Below are positions 1 to 8,379 of a stretch of DNA of 64,000 bases, in pieces. The DNA is taken from positions 496,001 to 560,000 of the forward strand of contig NZ_FNXG01000002.1 of the NCBI RefSeq assembly GCF_900108405.1, read 5' to 3'. Below the pieces are notes generated by a model that ran no database searches, was not told the DNA's origin, and saw only the letters and a program-made list of their open reading frames with translations. Each line of letters starts with the position of its first letter. The first letter of the stretch is position 1. The stretch is from Paracoccus alkenifer. Its GTDB lineage: Bacteria > Pseudomonadota > Alphaproteobacteria > Rhodobacterales > Rhodobacteraceae. The position numbers were made by a program, and so were the translations under genes.

Positions 1-55
1 CAGGCCCTTGGCGGGACGAGGGCGCCGCTGTGGCAGGCGCGCGCGCCCCGGCCGC

Positions 56-565
56 TCAGGGATTGATCAGCACCGGGGTGCCGTCGCGGACCATGGCATA
101 GATATCCTCGATCTGGTCGTCGCGCACCGCGATGCAGCCGGCGGTCCAGTCGCGCTTGCGGGGCGCCAGCGCGTGGCCCTCGGGGCCCCAGCCGTGGATG
201 AAGATGTCGCCGCCGGGATCCTGCCCCTGCGCCAGCGCGAACCCGGAATCCACCGGATTCGGATAGGAAATTCCCAGCGACAGGTGATAGCTGCTGTCGG
301 GATTGCGCCGGTCGATGTAATACAGCCCCTCGGGGGTCTTGCCGTCGCCCGAGAACTGCTTGTGGCCCACCGGCTCATTCCCCAGCCCCACGTCATAGGC
401 CGCGATCACGCTTGACCCGCTCAGGAACAGCATCTGCCGCTGTGACTTGTTCACCACGATCTGGGTGACCGGCGGGCCGTCATAGGTCTTGAACTTGCTG
501 GGCGCGCAGGACGCCGCCAGCGCCAGCAGCATCGCCGCAATCGGCAGTCTGAGCGAAAGTTTCAT
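56..565 (-). CDS. L,D-transpeptidase (YkuD fold) lipoprotein
   Basis: 169 residues. The N-terminus is a lipoprotein signal with the lipobox ending at Cys20 (LAASC), so it is predicted to be anchored in the envelope. The YkuD catalytic domain fills the rest: His124 in the IHGWG segment and the nucleophile Cys144 in the TAGCIAVRD motif. This family makes 3-3 peptidoglycan cross-links or attaches proteins to peptidoglycan; which of these it does cannot be told from sequence. It is transcribed away from the DUF3422 gene, and the 155-bp gap must hold both promoters. Product family is secure; substrate is inference. Confidence 0.92.
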   Translation of the reverse strand: MKLSLRLPIAAMLLALAASCAPSKFKTYDGPPVTQIVVNKSQRQMLFLSGSSVIAAYDVGLGNEPVGHKQFSGDGKTPEGLYYIDRRNPDSSYHLSLGISYPNPVDSGFALAQGQDPGGDIFIHGWGPEGHALAPRKRDWTAGCIAVRDDQIEDIYAMVRDGTPVLINP

Positions 566-720
566 GGTCTGTCCCGTGATTATTGCCCCGATCTTGCCTC
601 AGCCGTCGCGTCCGGGCAACCGAGGGGCGATCACGATAGGCTTAGCGGCGGGGTATGGCCTGCGGTTGCTACGGCGCGAACCGCTTGCGCGGGTGGCGGT
701 TTGCGGGTTGATGTCGCTGC

Positions 721-2067
721 ATGGACAAGCACCTGCCCCGAACCCCGAACCCCCGGCCGCTGGACCACCCGCTGCGCTATGAGATGGTGAACGAGTTGCA
801 CGCCCGCCCGTCGCCACGGCTCAGCGTGCCCTGCACCGCGGTCTATGTCGCCTTCAAGGAACCGCGCGATGCTGCCAGCCGCGACCGTAGCGTCGATCTG
901 GCGCATCTGGCCGAGTTGGTGGGGCGCCACGGCGCCCCCGCGCCGCCGCCCGAGGCCGGGCATTACGCCGCCCAGCTGGGCCGGCACGAGCTGCGCTGGG
1001 AAAGCCACAGCGAGTTCGTCAGCTACGCCAGCTTTGCGCCCGGCCGGCCGCAACGGCCCTTTGACCCGGCGCTGGCCGAGCTGTTTCCCGATGAATGGCA
1101 AGCCCGCGCGCCGGGGCGGCGGGTGGCGGCGGCGATCGTGCAGGTACTGCCGATGCCCGAGGACCCGGCGGCGATCACCCCGCTGCTGGGGCAGTGGTTC
1201 GCCGCCGACGGGCTGGTCGCAGTGCAGGTGCTGGACGGCGCCGGGGTCGCTGCCACCGATTTCCGCGTCGATCCGGCCGGATGGATGCGCTTTGCGGTGT
1301 TCGTCGCCCCCGATGTCGGCGCCGGGCGCATCGGCCGCATCATTCAGCGGCTGCTGGAACTGGAAACCTATCGCGCCATGTCGATGCTGGGCCTGCCGCG
1401 GGTGCGGGCGCTGACCGCGACGATGAACACGCTGGAAACCCGCCTCGCCACCCTGCTCGAACGGCTGGGCGACGACAGCGGCAGCCCTGATTCGGCGTTG
1501 CAGGAGCTGCTGGACCTGTCGCAGCAGCTGGAATCGGCGGCGACGCAGCACGGGTTCCGCTTTGGCGCCACCCGCGCCTATGAGGCCATCGTCCACGACC
1601 GCATCGCCACCCTGCGCGAGACCCGCTTTCAGGGTCGCCAGACCCTGACCGAATTCATGGTGCGCCGCTATCAGCCCGCCATGCGCACCGTGCATTCCGC
1701 CGAGCGGCGGCTGGCGGCGCTGGTCGACCGGGCGGCGCGGGCGGGCGAGCTGCTGCGCACCCGCGTCGATGTGCAGCGCAGCGGCCAGAACCAGTCGCTG
1801 CTGGAACGCATGGACCGCCGCGCCGACCTGCAACTGCGGCTGCAACACACGGTCGAGGGGCTGTCGGTGTTTGCGATCAGCTATTATGCCGTGGGGCTGC
1901 TGGGTTATGCTGCAACGCCCCTGGCCACCGGTTTCGGCATCGACCGCGCGGTGCTGGTCGCGATTTTCACGCCGCTGGTGGTGCTGGCGGTCTGGGCGGC
2001 GATGCGGCGGGTGCGCGCCCGGCTTCACGATGCGGCGGGGGATCGTTCCGGCCGCGGGGATCTGTGA
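721..2067 (+). CDS. DUF3422 family membrane-anchored protein
   Basis: 448 residues, matching the DUF3422 family of alphaproteobacteria in length and in the conserved opening (HPLRYEMVNELHARP at residues 17-31). The middle is alpha-helical and probably coiled coil. Two hydrophobic segments around residues 378-425, followed by an Arg-rich tail, suggest a C-terminal membrane anchor with a large cytoplasmic head. No catalytic motif is recognisable and the family's function is unknown to me. The ATG at 721 directly precedes the conserved block. The next gene starts 15 bp downstream, so the two may be co-transcribed. Confidence 0.85.
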   Translation: MDKHLPRTPNPRPLDHPLRYEMVNELHARPSPRLSVPCTAVYVAFKEPRDAASRDRSVDLAHLAELVGRHGAPAPPPEAGHYAAQLGRHELRWESHSEFVSYASFAPGRPQRPFDPALAELFPDEWQARAPGRRVAAAIVQVLPMPEDPAAITPLLGQWFAADGLVAVQVLDGAGVAATDFRVDPAGWMRFAVFVAPDVGAGRIGRIIQRLLELETYRAMSMLGLPRVRALTATMNTLETRLATLLERLGDDSGSPDSALQELLDLSQQLESAATQHGFRFGATRAYEAIVHDRIATLRETRFQGRQTLTEFMVRRYQPAMRTVHSAERRLAALVDRAARAGELLRTRVDVQRSGQNQSLLERMDRRADLQLRLQHTVEGLSVFAISYYAVGLLGYAATPLATGFGIDRAVLVAIFTPLVVLAVWAAMRRVRARLHDAAGDRSGRGDL

Positions 2068-2082
2068 CGAAAGGGATATTCG

Positions 2083-2430
2083 ATGAGCGACAAGCGGTTG
2101 GAGATGTATGGTCTGGCGCATTGCTCGACCTGCCAAAAGGCGATTGCGGCGCTTGAGGGCGCAGGCTGGACGGTAGATTTCCGCGACGTCAAGACCGCGC
2201 CGCTGTCCGGGGCGGAACGCGCGCGGCTCGTCACCGATTTCGGGCCCAAGCTGGTCAACCGCGCCAGCCTGACCTGGCGGGCGATGTCCGAGGATGAGCG
2301 GGCCGAGGAACCGGTGGCGATGCTGGGCGCGCGCCCCTCGGTAATGAAGCGCCCGGCCATCGTCGCGGGCGAACAGCGGCTGCTGGGCTGGACCGCCAAC
2401 GTCAAGCGCGCGCTGGGGGTCGAGGTCTAG
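2083..2430 (+). CDS. ArsC/Spx-family thioredoxin-fold protein
   Basis: 115 residues with an N-terminal CSTC redox motif (Cys14, Cys17) in the usual ArsC/YffB position and a late KRPAI segment typical of the YffB/Spx branch. It is shorter than true arsenate reductases and has no arsenic genes nearby, so a generic glutathione- or thioredoxin-dependent reductase is more likely than arsenate detoxification. A GAAAGG ribosome-binding site precedes the ATG. It follows the DUF3422 gene closely and converges with the YitT-like gene, whose stop overlaps its own. Confidence 0.85.
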   Translation: MSDKRLEMYGLAHCSTCQKAIAALEGAGWTVDFRDVKTAPLSGAERARLVTDFGPKLVNRASLTWRAMSEDERAEEPVAMLGARPSVMKRPAIVAGEQRLLGWTANVKRALGVEV

Positions 2431-3050
2431 ACGATATAGCGGTCGCGGCGGTGGTTGATCGCGATGACGAGGTTCAGCACCGCCGCGCCAAGCGCCGACC
2501 ACAGCACCATCTGCCACGGCATCAGGGCAAAGGCGGCGGCGAACAGTGCCGCGTCAAAGCCCATCTGCACCCATCCGGCGCGGATGCCGAAACGGTCCTG
2601 CACATCCAGCGCCACCGCTCCGATTCCGCCCAGGCTGGTGCGGTGGCGAAACAGCGCCAGCAGCGCCGCCCCCGACACGAACCCCGCCAGCACCGCCGCG
2701 GCGCCCGGGTGCAGATGCTCGAATCCGATCAGCCGCGGCAGCGCCATCGAGGTCGCGACCATCAGCAGCACGGCCAGAACGGTGCGGATCAGGAACCCCG
2801 CGCCCAGCCGGCGATAGCCGAAACCGTAGAACGGCAGGCTCAGCGCCAGATAGACCGGGCCGAAGCCGTAACCCGACGCGTTCGAGATCAGCAGCGCCAG
2901 CCCCGCCAGCTGCCCGGTGATCAGCCCGGCGCTGCCCAGCAGCATCGCGCCGAACGCCGCCATCACCCCCCCGAATGCGATGCCCTGCGCGTCTTCCATC
3001 CGGTTGTGGCGATGGGGCGGGATGTCCATGGGGCGGGGTGGGGTGCTCAT
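2427..3050 (-). CDS. YitT family membrane protein
   Basis: I place the start at the ATG at 3050 (MSTPPRPMDIPPHRHNR), giving 207 residues; the reading frame stays open upstream but that part does not look like protein. About five hydrophobic segments fill the chain (GGVMAAFGAMLLGSAGLITG, then LALLISNASGYG, LAVLLMVATSMALP, a FVSGAALLALF stretch and a C-terminal pair). The Gly-rich first half resembles the YitT/DUF161 group of inner-membrane proteins. Substrate is unknown. A repeat element of the AAATACCC type lies just upstream at 3101-3127. Confidence 0.75.
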   Translation of the reverse strand: MSTPPRPMDIPPHRHNRMEDAQGIAFGGVMAAFGAMLLGSAGLITGQLAGLALLISNASGYGFGPVYLALSLPFYGFGYRRLGAGFLIRTVLAVLLMVATSMALPRLIGFEHLHPGAAAVLAGFVSGAALLALFRHRTSLGGIGAVALDVQDRFGIRAGWVQMGFDAALFAAAFALMPWQMVLWSALGAAVLNLVIAINHRRDRYIV

Positions 3051-3100
3051 GCCCGGGGGATGCCGGACTGCGGGGCCGCTGTCCAGAGGATGCGCCGTCG

Positions 3101-3127
3101 CATGGGTATTTGGGCCAGAAAGAAGCC
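3101..3127 (-). repeat. Intergenic repeat, AAATACCC subtype, copy A
   Basis: Read on the minus strand this is CTTCTTTCTGGCCCAAATAC followed by CCATG. It lies just after the nucleoside hydrolase stop, in that gene's transcription direction. Nearly identical copies lie at 4226-4249 and 7219-7244. A GC-rich stretch immediately before the TTCTTTCT run could make it act as a transcription terminator. That role is inference; the repetition is seen directly. Confidence 0.7.
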
Positions 3128-3156
3128 CGGCCGCGGTGACAAAAGGCGGCAATGGG

Positions 3157-4107
3157 TCAGGGCGCGCGGTCGCGGTCCAGGCTGGCGAGGCGGCTCGAAA
3201 GCAGGCGAAACAGCCCCTCGCGGTCGAGGTCGCGGATGAACAGGGCGTTGGGCGGTCGGTCGGTCGTCCCCCACCAGTCGACGACGGTCATGCCGCGGGT
3301 AAAGCGGCCCTCGGTCTCGATCTCGACATTGACGCGGCGGCCCGAGAAAAGCCCTGGCTGGATAAGCCATGCCACGGCACAAGGATCGTGCAGAGGCGCC
3401 CCCTCGCGCCCGTATTTCGCCTGGTCGAAACGTTCGTAGAATGAGGTCCAGCTGGCGACGGCGCGGCCGACAGGACCGGTCTGGCGCATCGCTTCCACCC
3501 AGTCGCGGCTGGTCAGCGCCCGATGCGTCGCGTCCAGCGGCAGCACGGTGATTTCGACGCCCGAGGCAAAGATGCGGGCGGCAGCCTCGGGGTCGACGTG
3601 GATGTTGAACTCGGCGGCGGGGGTGACGTTGCCCAGCTCGGACCACGCCCCGCCCATCAGAACGATTCGGGCGACGCGTGCTGCGATGTCGGGGGCGCGT
3701 TCAAAGGCGGTGGCGAGATTGGTCAGCGGGCCGATGGCGACCAGCGTGACGCTGCCGGCAGGCTCGCGGCGCAAGGTGTCGACCAGGAAATCGACGGCGT
3801 GGCCGGGGGCGGGTCGCATCCGCGGCGCCGGCAGTTCGATCCCGTCAAGCCCCGAGGCGCCATGCACATGTTCGGCGGTGACCAGCGCGCCCTCAAGCGG
3901 CCGATCGCAGCCGGCATGGACAGGCAGCTCCGGCCGGCCGGCAAGCTCGCAAATCGTCAGCGCGTTCCGCAACGTCCGCTCGAGCGCCACATTACCGGCG
4001 ACGATCGTCAGCCCCAGCAGCTCGAGTTCGGGCGAGGCGAGCGCAAGCAGGATCGCCACGGCGTCATCCTGGCCGGGGTCGGTGTCGATGATGATCTTTT
4101 GCGCCAT
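3157..4107 (-). CDS. Inosine/uridine-preferring nucleoside hydrolase
   Basis: 316 residues, full length for the family. The N-terminal DTDPGQDDA motif (residues 8-16) supplies the Asp cluster that binds Ca2+ and ribose; DPCAVAWL near residue 260 carries the second calcium-binding Asp. The enzyme cleaves the N-glycosidic bond of ribonucleosides in the cytoplasm for purine or pyrimidine salvage. The specificity cannot be fixed from these motifs. It is flanked by two copies of the same short repeat and has its own promoter space (172 bp after ctrA). Confidence 0.93.
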   Translation of the reverse strand: MAQKIIIDTDPGQDDAVAILLALASPELELLGLTIVAGNVALERTLRNALTICELAGRPELPVHAGCDRPLEGALVTAEHVHGASGLDGIELPAPRMRPAPGHAVDFLVDTLRREPAGSVTLVAIGPLTNLATAFERAPDIAARVARIVLMGGAWSELGNVTPAAEFNIHVDPEAAARIFASGVEITVLPLDATHRALTSRDWVEAMRQTGPVGRAVASWTSFYERFDQAKYGREGAPLHDPCAVAWLIQPGLFSGRRVNVEIETEGRFTRGMTVVDWWGTTDRPPNALFIRDLDREGLFRLLSSRLASLDRDRAP

Positions 4108-4225
4108 GGCTGCCCCCTGTTGCGCCGGCTTTGCCCGTCGCCGGGAAGGCGGCGCATTCCGGCACGCAGCCTAGCGGCCGGGCGGCGGCGCCAAAAGGGG
4201 TTGCAGCCCGAAAGACCCTGCGAGA

Positions 4226-4249
4226 TTTCTTTCTGGCCCAAATACCCCT
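4226..4249 (+). repeat. Intergenic repeat, AAATACCC subtype, copy B
   Basis: TTTCTTTCTGGCCCAAATAC then CCCT, between the ctrA stop (4280) and the nucleoside hydrolase start (4107). Both neighbours are on the minus strand and this copy is in plus orientation, so it is not oriented like copies A and C relative to the preceding gene. Confidence 0.7.
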
Positions 4250-4279
4250 GCGGCAACGTAACCAGCAGCGGCGTTGCGA

Positions 4280-4993
4280 TTACAGCCCCACCGCCATCCG
4301 CTCGGCCAGCGCCGTTTCCTGCGGGTCGCGCAGCACATAGCCGCGCCCCCAGACCGTCTCGATGTGATTTTCGCCCCCTAGTGCCTCGGACAGTTTCTTG
4401 CGCAGCTTGCAGATGAACACGTCGATGATCTTGAGCTCGGGCTCGTCCATGCCGCCGTAGAGGTGGTTCAGGAACATCTCTTTCGTCAGCGTCGTGCCCT
4501 TGCGCAGGCTGAGCAGTTCCAGAATCTGGTATTCCTTGCCGGTCAGGTTCACTGGCCGCCCGTCCACCTCGACCGAGCGCGCGTCGATGTTGACCACCAT
4601 GCGGCCGGTGCGGATCACCGCCTGGGCATGGCCCTTGGAGCGCCGGATGATCGCCTGGATGCGGGCCACCAGCTCTTCGCGGTGAAAGGGCTTGGTCATG
4701 TAGTCGTCCGCCCCGAAGCCAAAGCCGCGCAGCTTGATTTCGGTGTCGTCGGCGCCGGTTAGGATCAGGATCGGCGTGTCGATCCGGGACATGCGGATCT
4801 GGCGCAGCACCTCCATCCCGTTCATGTCTGGCAGGTCGAGATCCAGCAGGATCAGGTCATAGTCATAGAGCTTGGCAAGATCGATTCCCTCCTCGCCCAT
4901 GTCGGTCAGATAGACATTGAAACTGGCGTGGTTGAGCATCAGTTCGATGCTTCGCGCCGTGGTGGGGTCGTCCTCGACCAGCAGGATCCGCAT
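4280..4993 (-). CDS. ctrA: Cell-cycle response regulator CtrA
   Basis: 237 residues from the ATG at 4993 (MRILLVEDD); the open frame extends further but this start matches the family. The receiver domain has acidic residues at 8-9, phosphoacceptor Asp51 ([10 protein letters not shown]) and Lys101. A winged-helix OmpR-type DNA-binding domain follows ([28 protein letters not shown]). The near-invariant CtrA wording ([20 protein letters not shown]) makes the identification firm. In alphaproteobacteria CtrA binds TTAA-N7-TTAA and controls division, motility and, in Rhodobacterales, gene-transfer-agent and flagellar genes. The gene for its modulator SciP lies directly upstream on the same strand. 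Confidence 0.97.
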   Translation of the reverse strand: MRILLVEDDPTTARSIELMLNHASFNVYLTDMGEEGIDLAKLYDYDLILLDLDLPDMNGMEVLRQIRMSRIDTPILILTGADDTEIKLRGFGFGADDYMTKPFHREELVARIQAIIRRSKGHAQAVIRTGRMVVNIDARSVEVDGRPVNLTGKEYQILELLSLRKGTTLTKEMFLNHLYGGMDEPELKIIDVFICKLRKKLSEALGGENHIETVWGRGYVLRDPQETALAERMAVGL

Positions 4994-5044
4994 GAAGTGG
5001 TCTCCGTCCTTTCGCCTCGATACCCCCATGATTTGTCCAATAGG

Positions 5045-5059
5045 TTAATATCTGGTTAC
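5045..5059 (-). promoter_or_regulatory. Candidate CtrA-binding site upstream of ctrA
   Basis: TTAA, seven bases, TTAC: one mismatch from the CtrA consensus TTAA-N7-TTAA. It sits 52-66 bp before the ctrA ATG, in the AT-rich gap between sciP and ctrA, as expected for autoregulation. The match is visible; function is inference. Confidence 0.5.
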
Positions 5060-5063
5060 CAGG

Positions 5064-5363
5064 TCAAGGATTGTTCGTCGCGATTCCGCGTGTGACACGG
5101 TTTTTCGGGATCGATTTGATTTTTAAAGCAGACGGTCCCAATTCCGCAACAGTTTCGATCCACATGTCCAGCTCTTCCTCGGTCAGGCCGTAACGCTCGA
5201 TCGCCTCGTCGCGGGCCAGCAGACCGTGGGTGACCGCCTCGACGACGACGGCTTTGCGCCGCGCGACCCAGCGTTCCTGTCCGCTGGGCAGGTCGGCCAT
5301 GGTCAGGATGCGACCGTCGCCCAGGGTGACGGTGCGCGGTCGGGTGGTTTTTCGGACAAACAT
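5064..5363 (-). CDS. sciP: CtrA inhibitor SciP (DUF1153)
   Basis: 99 residues from the ATG at 5363 (MFVRKTTRPRTVTLGDG); upstream codons in the same frame are non-coding in character. The sequence matches DUF1153/SciP throughout: TMADLP, RWVARRKAVVVEAV and the helix-turn-helix AIERYGLTEEELDMW. In Caulobacter SciP binds CtrA on DNA and blocks RNA polymerase recruitment. Here it lies 70 bp upstream of ctrA on the same strand, so the regulator and its modulator are probably co-ordinated. Confidence 0.93.
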   Translation of the reverse strand: MFVRKTTRPRTVTLGDGRILTMADLPSGQERWVARRKAVVVEAVTHGLLARDEAIERYGLTEEELDMWIETVAELGPSALKIKSIPKNRVTRGIATNNP

Positions 5364-5409
5364 GGATGCCCCCTGAAGTTTCTCTTGGGACCATCTGCCA
5401 CGTGGGGTC

Positions 5410-5424
5410 TTAAGCCGGGGTGAA
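5410..5424 (-). promoter_or_regulatory. Possible CtrA-binding site upstream of sciP
   Basis: TTAA-N7-TGAA, one mismatch from consensus, 47-61 bp before the sciP start and between the divergent sciP and mnmA genes. It is weaker support than the site before ctrA because a one-mismatch match is common. Confidence 0.3.
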
Positions 5425-5433
5425 CGGCTCGGG

Positions 5434-5461
5434 TTGTAAAGAACGGCATTTTTCCTATATT
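5434..5461 (+). promoter_or_regulatory. Candidate promoter of mnmA-gpx
   Basis: TTGTAA, 16-bp spacer, TATATT, placed about 33 bp before the mnmA start in the divergent gap with sciP. The -10 box is good; the -35 box matches TTGACA at four positions. Confidence 0.45.
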
Positions 5462-5493
5462 TCGCGCAAAGCCCCATCCGATGGACCGTTTCC

Positions 5494-6660
5494 GTGACAA
5501 TGCACGACCCGCGCGGCGCGACGCGTCCGCTCAACAGCCTTGGTTTTGCGCGCCCGCCGGCCGAAACGCGGGTGGTCGTCGCCATGTCGGGCGGCGTCGA
5601 CAGCTCGGTCGTGGCCGCCCAGTTGAAAGGCGAGGGGTATGACGTGATCGGCGTCACCTTGCAGCTTTACGACCACGGCGCGGCGCTCAAGAAAAAAGGC
5701 GCCTGCTGCGCGGGGCAGGACATCCACGACGCGCGCCGGGTGGCCGAACGCATCGGCATCCCGCATTACGTGCTGGACTATGAAAACCGGTTCCGCGAAT
5801 CGGTGATCGAGGAATTTGCCGACGCCTATCTGGCCGGCGCGACGCCGGTGCCCTGTATCCGTTGCAACGAACGGGTGAAATTCCGCGACCTGCTGCAAAC
5901 CGCGCGTGAACTTGACGCCGACTGCATGGCGACCGGCCATTACATCCGCCGCTTCGACGGACCCGAGGGCGCCGAGCTGCACATGGCCGCCGACCAGGAC
6001 CGCGACCAAAGCTATTTCCTGTTCTCGACCACGCAGGAACAGCTTGATTTCCTGCGCTTTCCCTTGGGCGGGCTGGCCAGCAAGGCGCAGACCCGCGCGC
6101 TGGCCGCCGAACACGGGCTGGTCGTCGCCGACAAGCCCGACAGCCAGGACATCTGCTTTGTCCCCGAGGGCAACTATGCCGCGGTGATCGAAAAGCTGCG
6201 CCCGGGCGCCGCCGAGCCGGGCGATATCGTCGATCTGGACGGCAATGTGCTGGGAAGCCACCGCGGCGTGATCCACTATACCATCGGCCAGCGCCGGGGT
6301 CTGGGCATCGGGGGCCTGGGCGATCCGCTGTATGTGGTGCGGCTGGACGCCGATTCGCGGCAGGTGATCGTGGGGCCACGGACCGCGCTCGCGACCCGCA
6401 TCGTGCCGGTGGCCGAGGTCAACTGGCTGGGCGGCGGCGATTTCGCCCAGGCGGGCGAACGCGAGATCATGGTCCGCATCCGCTCGACCCGCCCGCCGGC
6501 GCCCGCAATCCTGCGCCCCACCGGCCCCACCACCGCCGAGATCGAGCTTGCCGCCGCCGAAGAGGGTGTCAGTCCCGGCCAGGCCTGCGTATTCTACGAA
6601 TCCGGCTCGACCCGCGTCCTTGGCGGCGGCTGGATCACCATCAGGGAGACGCGTCGATGA
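5494..6660 (+). CDS. mnmA: tRNA-specific 2-thiouridylase MnmA
   Basis: 388 residues from the GTG at 5494; an ATG two codons later (5500) is an equally good start. The PP-loop SGGVDSS (residues 32-38) binds ATP. The two catalytic cysteines are in CIRCN (Cys124) and DICFVPEG (Cys221), and the C-terminal beta domains are complete ([13 protein letters not shown]). It transfers sulfur to C2 of the wobble uridine in tRNA for Lys, Glu and Gln. The last codons overlap gpx by 4 bp (ATGA), so the two are translationally coupled. Confidence 0.97.
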   Translation: MTMHDPRGATRPLNSLGFARPPAETRVVVAMSGGVDSSVVAAQLKGEGYDVIGVTLQLYDHGAALKKKGACCAGQDIHDARRVAERIGIPHYVLDYENRFRESVIEEFADAYLAGATPVPCIRCNERVKFRDLLQTARELDADCMATGHYIRRFDGPEGAELHMAADQDRDQSYFLFSTTQEQLDFLRFPLGGLASKAQTRALAAEHGLVVADKPDSQDICFVPEGNYAAVIEKLRPGAAEPGDIVDLDGNVLGSHRGVIHYTIGQRRGLGIGGLGDPLYVVRLDADSRQVIVGPRTALATRIVPVAEVNWLGGGDFAQAGEREIMVRIRSTRPPAPAILRPTGPTTAEIELAAAEEGVSPGQACVFYESGSTRVLGGGWITIRETRR

Positions 6661-7196
6661 CCACACAGCTTGGCGACATTGCCATCACCATGAACGACGG
6701 CAGCAATGCCAGCCTGAACGAGTGGCGGGGCCAGGTGCTTCTGGTCGTCAATGTCGCCTCGCAATGCGGGCTGACCCCGCAGTATGAGGGGCTGGAATCG
6801 CTGTATCGCGCCAAAAAGGACCAGGGGCTGGTGGTGCTGGGCGTGCCGGCCAACGACTTCAAGCAGCAGGAACCCGGCACCGACGCGGAAATCTGCGAAT
6901 TCGCGCGCTCGCGTTTCGACGTGACCTTTCCGCTGGCCGCCAAGACCGCGGTGACGGGGGCGCAAAAACATCCGCTTTACGCAAGCCTGACCGCCGCCGC
7001 CCCCGATGCGGTGGCCGAGGCCGAATGGCGCGAGCGCATCGGCGCCGCGGTCAACCCCAACCCCGAGGTGATGTGGAATTTCGAGAAATTCCTGATCGCC
7101 CGCGACGGCAGCGTGGCGGGACGCTTTGCGCCCGGGGTCAAGCCCGACGACCCGCGGCTGGTGGCGGCGATTGATCGCGCGCTGGCGCAGGACTGA
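6657..7196 (+). CDS. gpx: Glutathione peroxidase family thiol peroxidase
   Basis: 179 residues. The peroxidatic residue is Cys37 in [13 protein letters not shown] rather than selenocysteine. The FPCNQF motif of the family is altered to [12 protein letters not shown] (residues 63-73), so the usual resolving Cys and the catalytic Asn/Gln pattern differ; MWNFEKFL near residue 137 keeps the catalytic Trp and Asn. It probably reduces peroxides with thioredoxin or glutathione. It overlaps mnmA by 4 bp and is followed by a terminator-like repeat at 7219. Confidence 0.93.
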   Translation: MTTQLGDIAITMNDGSNASLNEWRGQVLLVVNVASQCGLTPQYEGLESLYRAKKDQGLVVLGVPANDFKQQEPGTDAEICEFARSRFDVTFPLAAKTAVTGAQKHPLYASLTAAAPDAVAEAEWRERIGAAVNPNPEVMWNFEKFLIARDGSVAGRFAPGVKPDDPRLVAAIDRALAQD

Positions 7197-7218
7197 CCGC
7201 GCATCCCCAGCCTCCGGG

Positions 7219-7244
7219 GCTTCTTTCTGGTCCAAATACCCATG
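7219..7244 (+). repeat. Intergenic repeat, AAATACCC subtype, copy C (terminator-like)
   Basis: GCTTCTTTCTGGTCCAAATA then CCCATG, 22 bp after the gpx stop. It is preceded by the hairpin CCCC-AGCCTCC-GGGG at 7205-7219, so hairpin plus TTCTTTCT looks like a rho-independent terminator for mnmA-gpx. Compare copies at 3101 and 4226. Confidence 0.65.
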
Positions 7245-7298
7245 CAACGGCGCCGCGGAACCCGCCCGCGACGCGCCGTTGCGCCCAAGTCGCCGCCC

Positions 7299-7706
7299 TC
7301 AGCCCGCCGCCGCCTGTTCGCGGATCCGCTGCACCATCGCCCGCAGCCCGTTCGAGCGCTGCGAGGACAGATGCGCATCCAGCCCCAGCCGGGCCAGCTC
7401 GGCCGCGGCATCCACCCGGTCCACCTGCTCGACCGGCAACCCGGAATACAGCGCGTGCAGCACGGCAATCAGCCCGCGCACGATCAGCGCATCGCTGTCG
7501 CCCTGGAAATCGAAACGCCCGTCCTCGATGCGAGGCAGGATCCAGACCTGGCTGGCGCAGCCCTCGACCTTGGTGGCGGGAACCTGCAACGCCGGGTCCA
7601 TCGGCGGCATCGCCCGGCCCAGCTCGATCACGTGGCGGTAACGCTCTTCCCAGTCGTCCAGAAAGGCGAAAGTATCGGCGATGTCTTCAAAGGCGGGCGT
7701 GGCCAT
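7299..7706 (-). CDS. sufE: Cysteine desulfurase accessory protein SufE
   Basis: 135 residues, typical length. Cys50 in KVEGCASQVW is the persulfide-accepting residue of SufE. It takes sulfur from the desulfurase SufS for Fe-S cluster assembly in the cytoplasm. The other suf genes are not in this window, so it is a detached copy. It converges on mnmA-gpx and diverges from the lipoprotein gene at 7854. Confidence 0.95.
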   Translation of the reverse strand: MATPAFEDIADTFAFLDDWEERYRHVIELGRAMPPMDPALQVPATKVEGCASQVWILPRIEDGRFDFQGDSDALIVRGLIAVLHALYSGLPVEQVDRVDAAAELARLGLDAHLSSQRSNGLRAMVQRIREQAAAG

Positions 7707-7853
7707 GGTGGTCCTCGCGTCTGGTCAGGGGGTCTCGATACCGCGTCAAGGCGGCAAGGTCAAAGCGGCGGGTCGGGGTTCCCACGCCACCCCTTCCGGG
7801 CGGGGAAGCGATGTCCTATCAAGGCGCAGACGCAGCTTGGGGAAGGGCAAACG

Positions 7854-8360
7854 ATGAACCGCGTAATCTGGCCGCTTGCCGCCTGCCTGATGCTTGCCGG
7901 CTGTGGCAAGGGTGACAGCAGCCTCAATCCGATGCGCTGGTTCGGGGGCGGCAAGGCCGCACCGCGCGCGACCGATACGCTGGCACCCAGGGGCGGATAT
8001 GAAAGCACGGGGGCCGACCGGCTGCCCGTCGCGCAGGTGCTGACCGCCCGGTGGGAGCCGATGGTCGAGGGCCGGCTGCTGGTCGTGACCGCCATGGCAC
8101 CGACCAAGGGCTGGTGGAATGTCGAGCTGGTGACCGCGACGCCCATGCCCGAAGGGCGGGTGCGCCCCGATGCCGACGGGGTGCTGCGGCTGCAACTGGT
8201 GGGCGCCCCGCCCGCACCCGGCAGCGCCGCGGCGGCGATGCCGGCGCAGGTCCACGCCGATACACTGACCGTTGCCTTTCCGATCAGCAATGCGGCGCTG
8301 GAGCGGATCGATTCGGTGCTGGTGCAGGCGGGACAGAACGCGGTGACGCTGCGCCGCTAA
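7854..8360 (+). CDS. Hypothetical lipoprotein
   Basis: 168 residues from the ATG at 7854, with a GGGGAAGGG ribosome-binding site. The signal peptide ends in LAGC with the lipidated Cys17. The mature part is soluble and mostly beta (WEPMVEGRLLVVTAMAP, WWNVELVTATP), ending in a segment on values and residuals (AALERIDSVLVQAG). I do not recognise the family beyond similarity in style to Rhodobacterales-specific envelope lipoproteins. No operon partner is evident. Confidence 0.75.
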   Translation: MNRVIWPLAACLMLAGCGKGDSSLNPMRWFGGGKAAPRATDTLAPRGGYESTGADRLPVAQVLTARWEPMVEGRLLVVTAMAPTKGWWNVELVTATPMPEGRVRPDADGVLRLQLVGAPPAPGSAAAAMPAQVHADTLTVAFPISNAALERIDSVLVQAGQNAVTLRR

Positions 8361-8379
8361 GGGCGCAGCGCGGGGGGCC

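Noticed and set aside
5418..5444. GAAC pair before mnmA as another SOS box
   Set aside because: The spacer is 15 bases, not 7.
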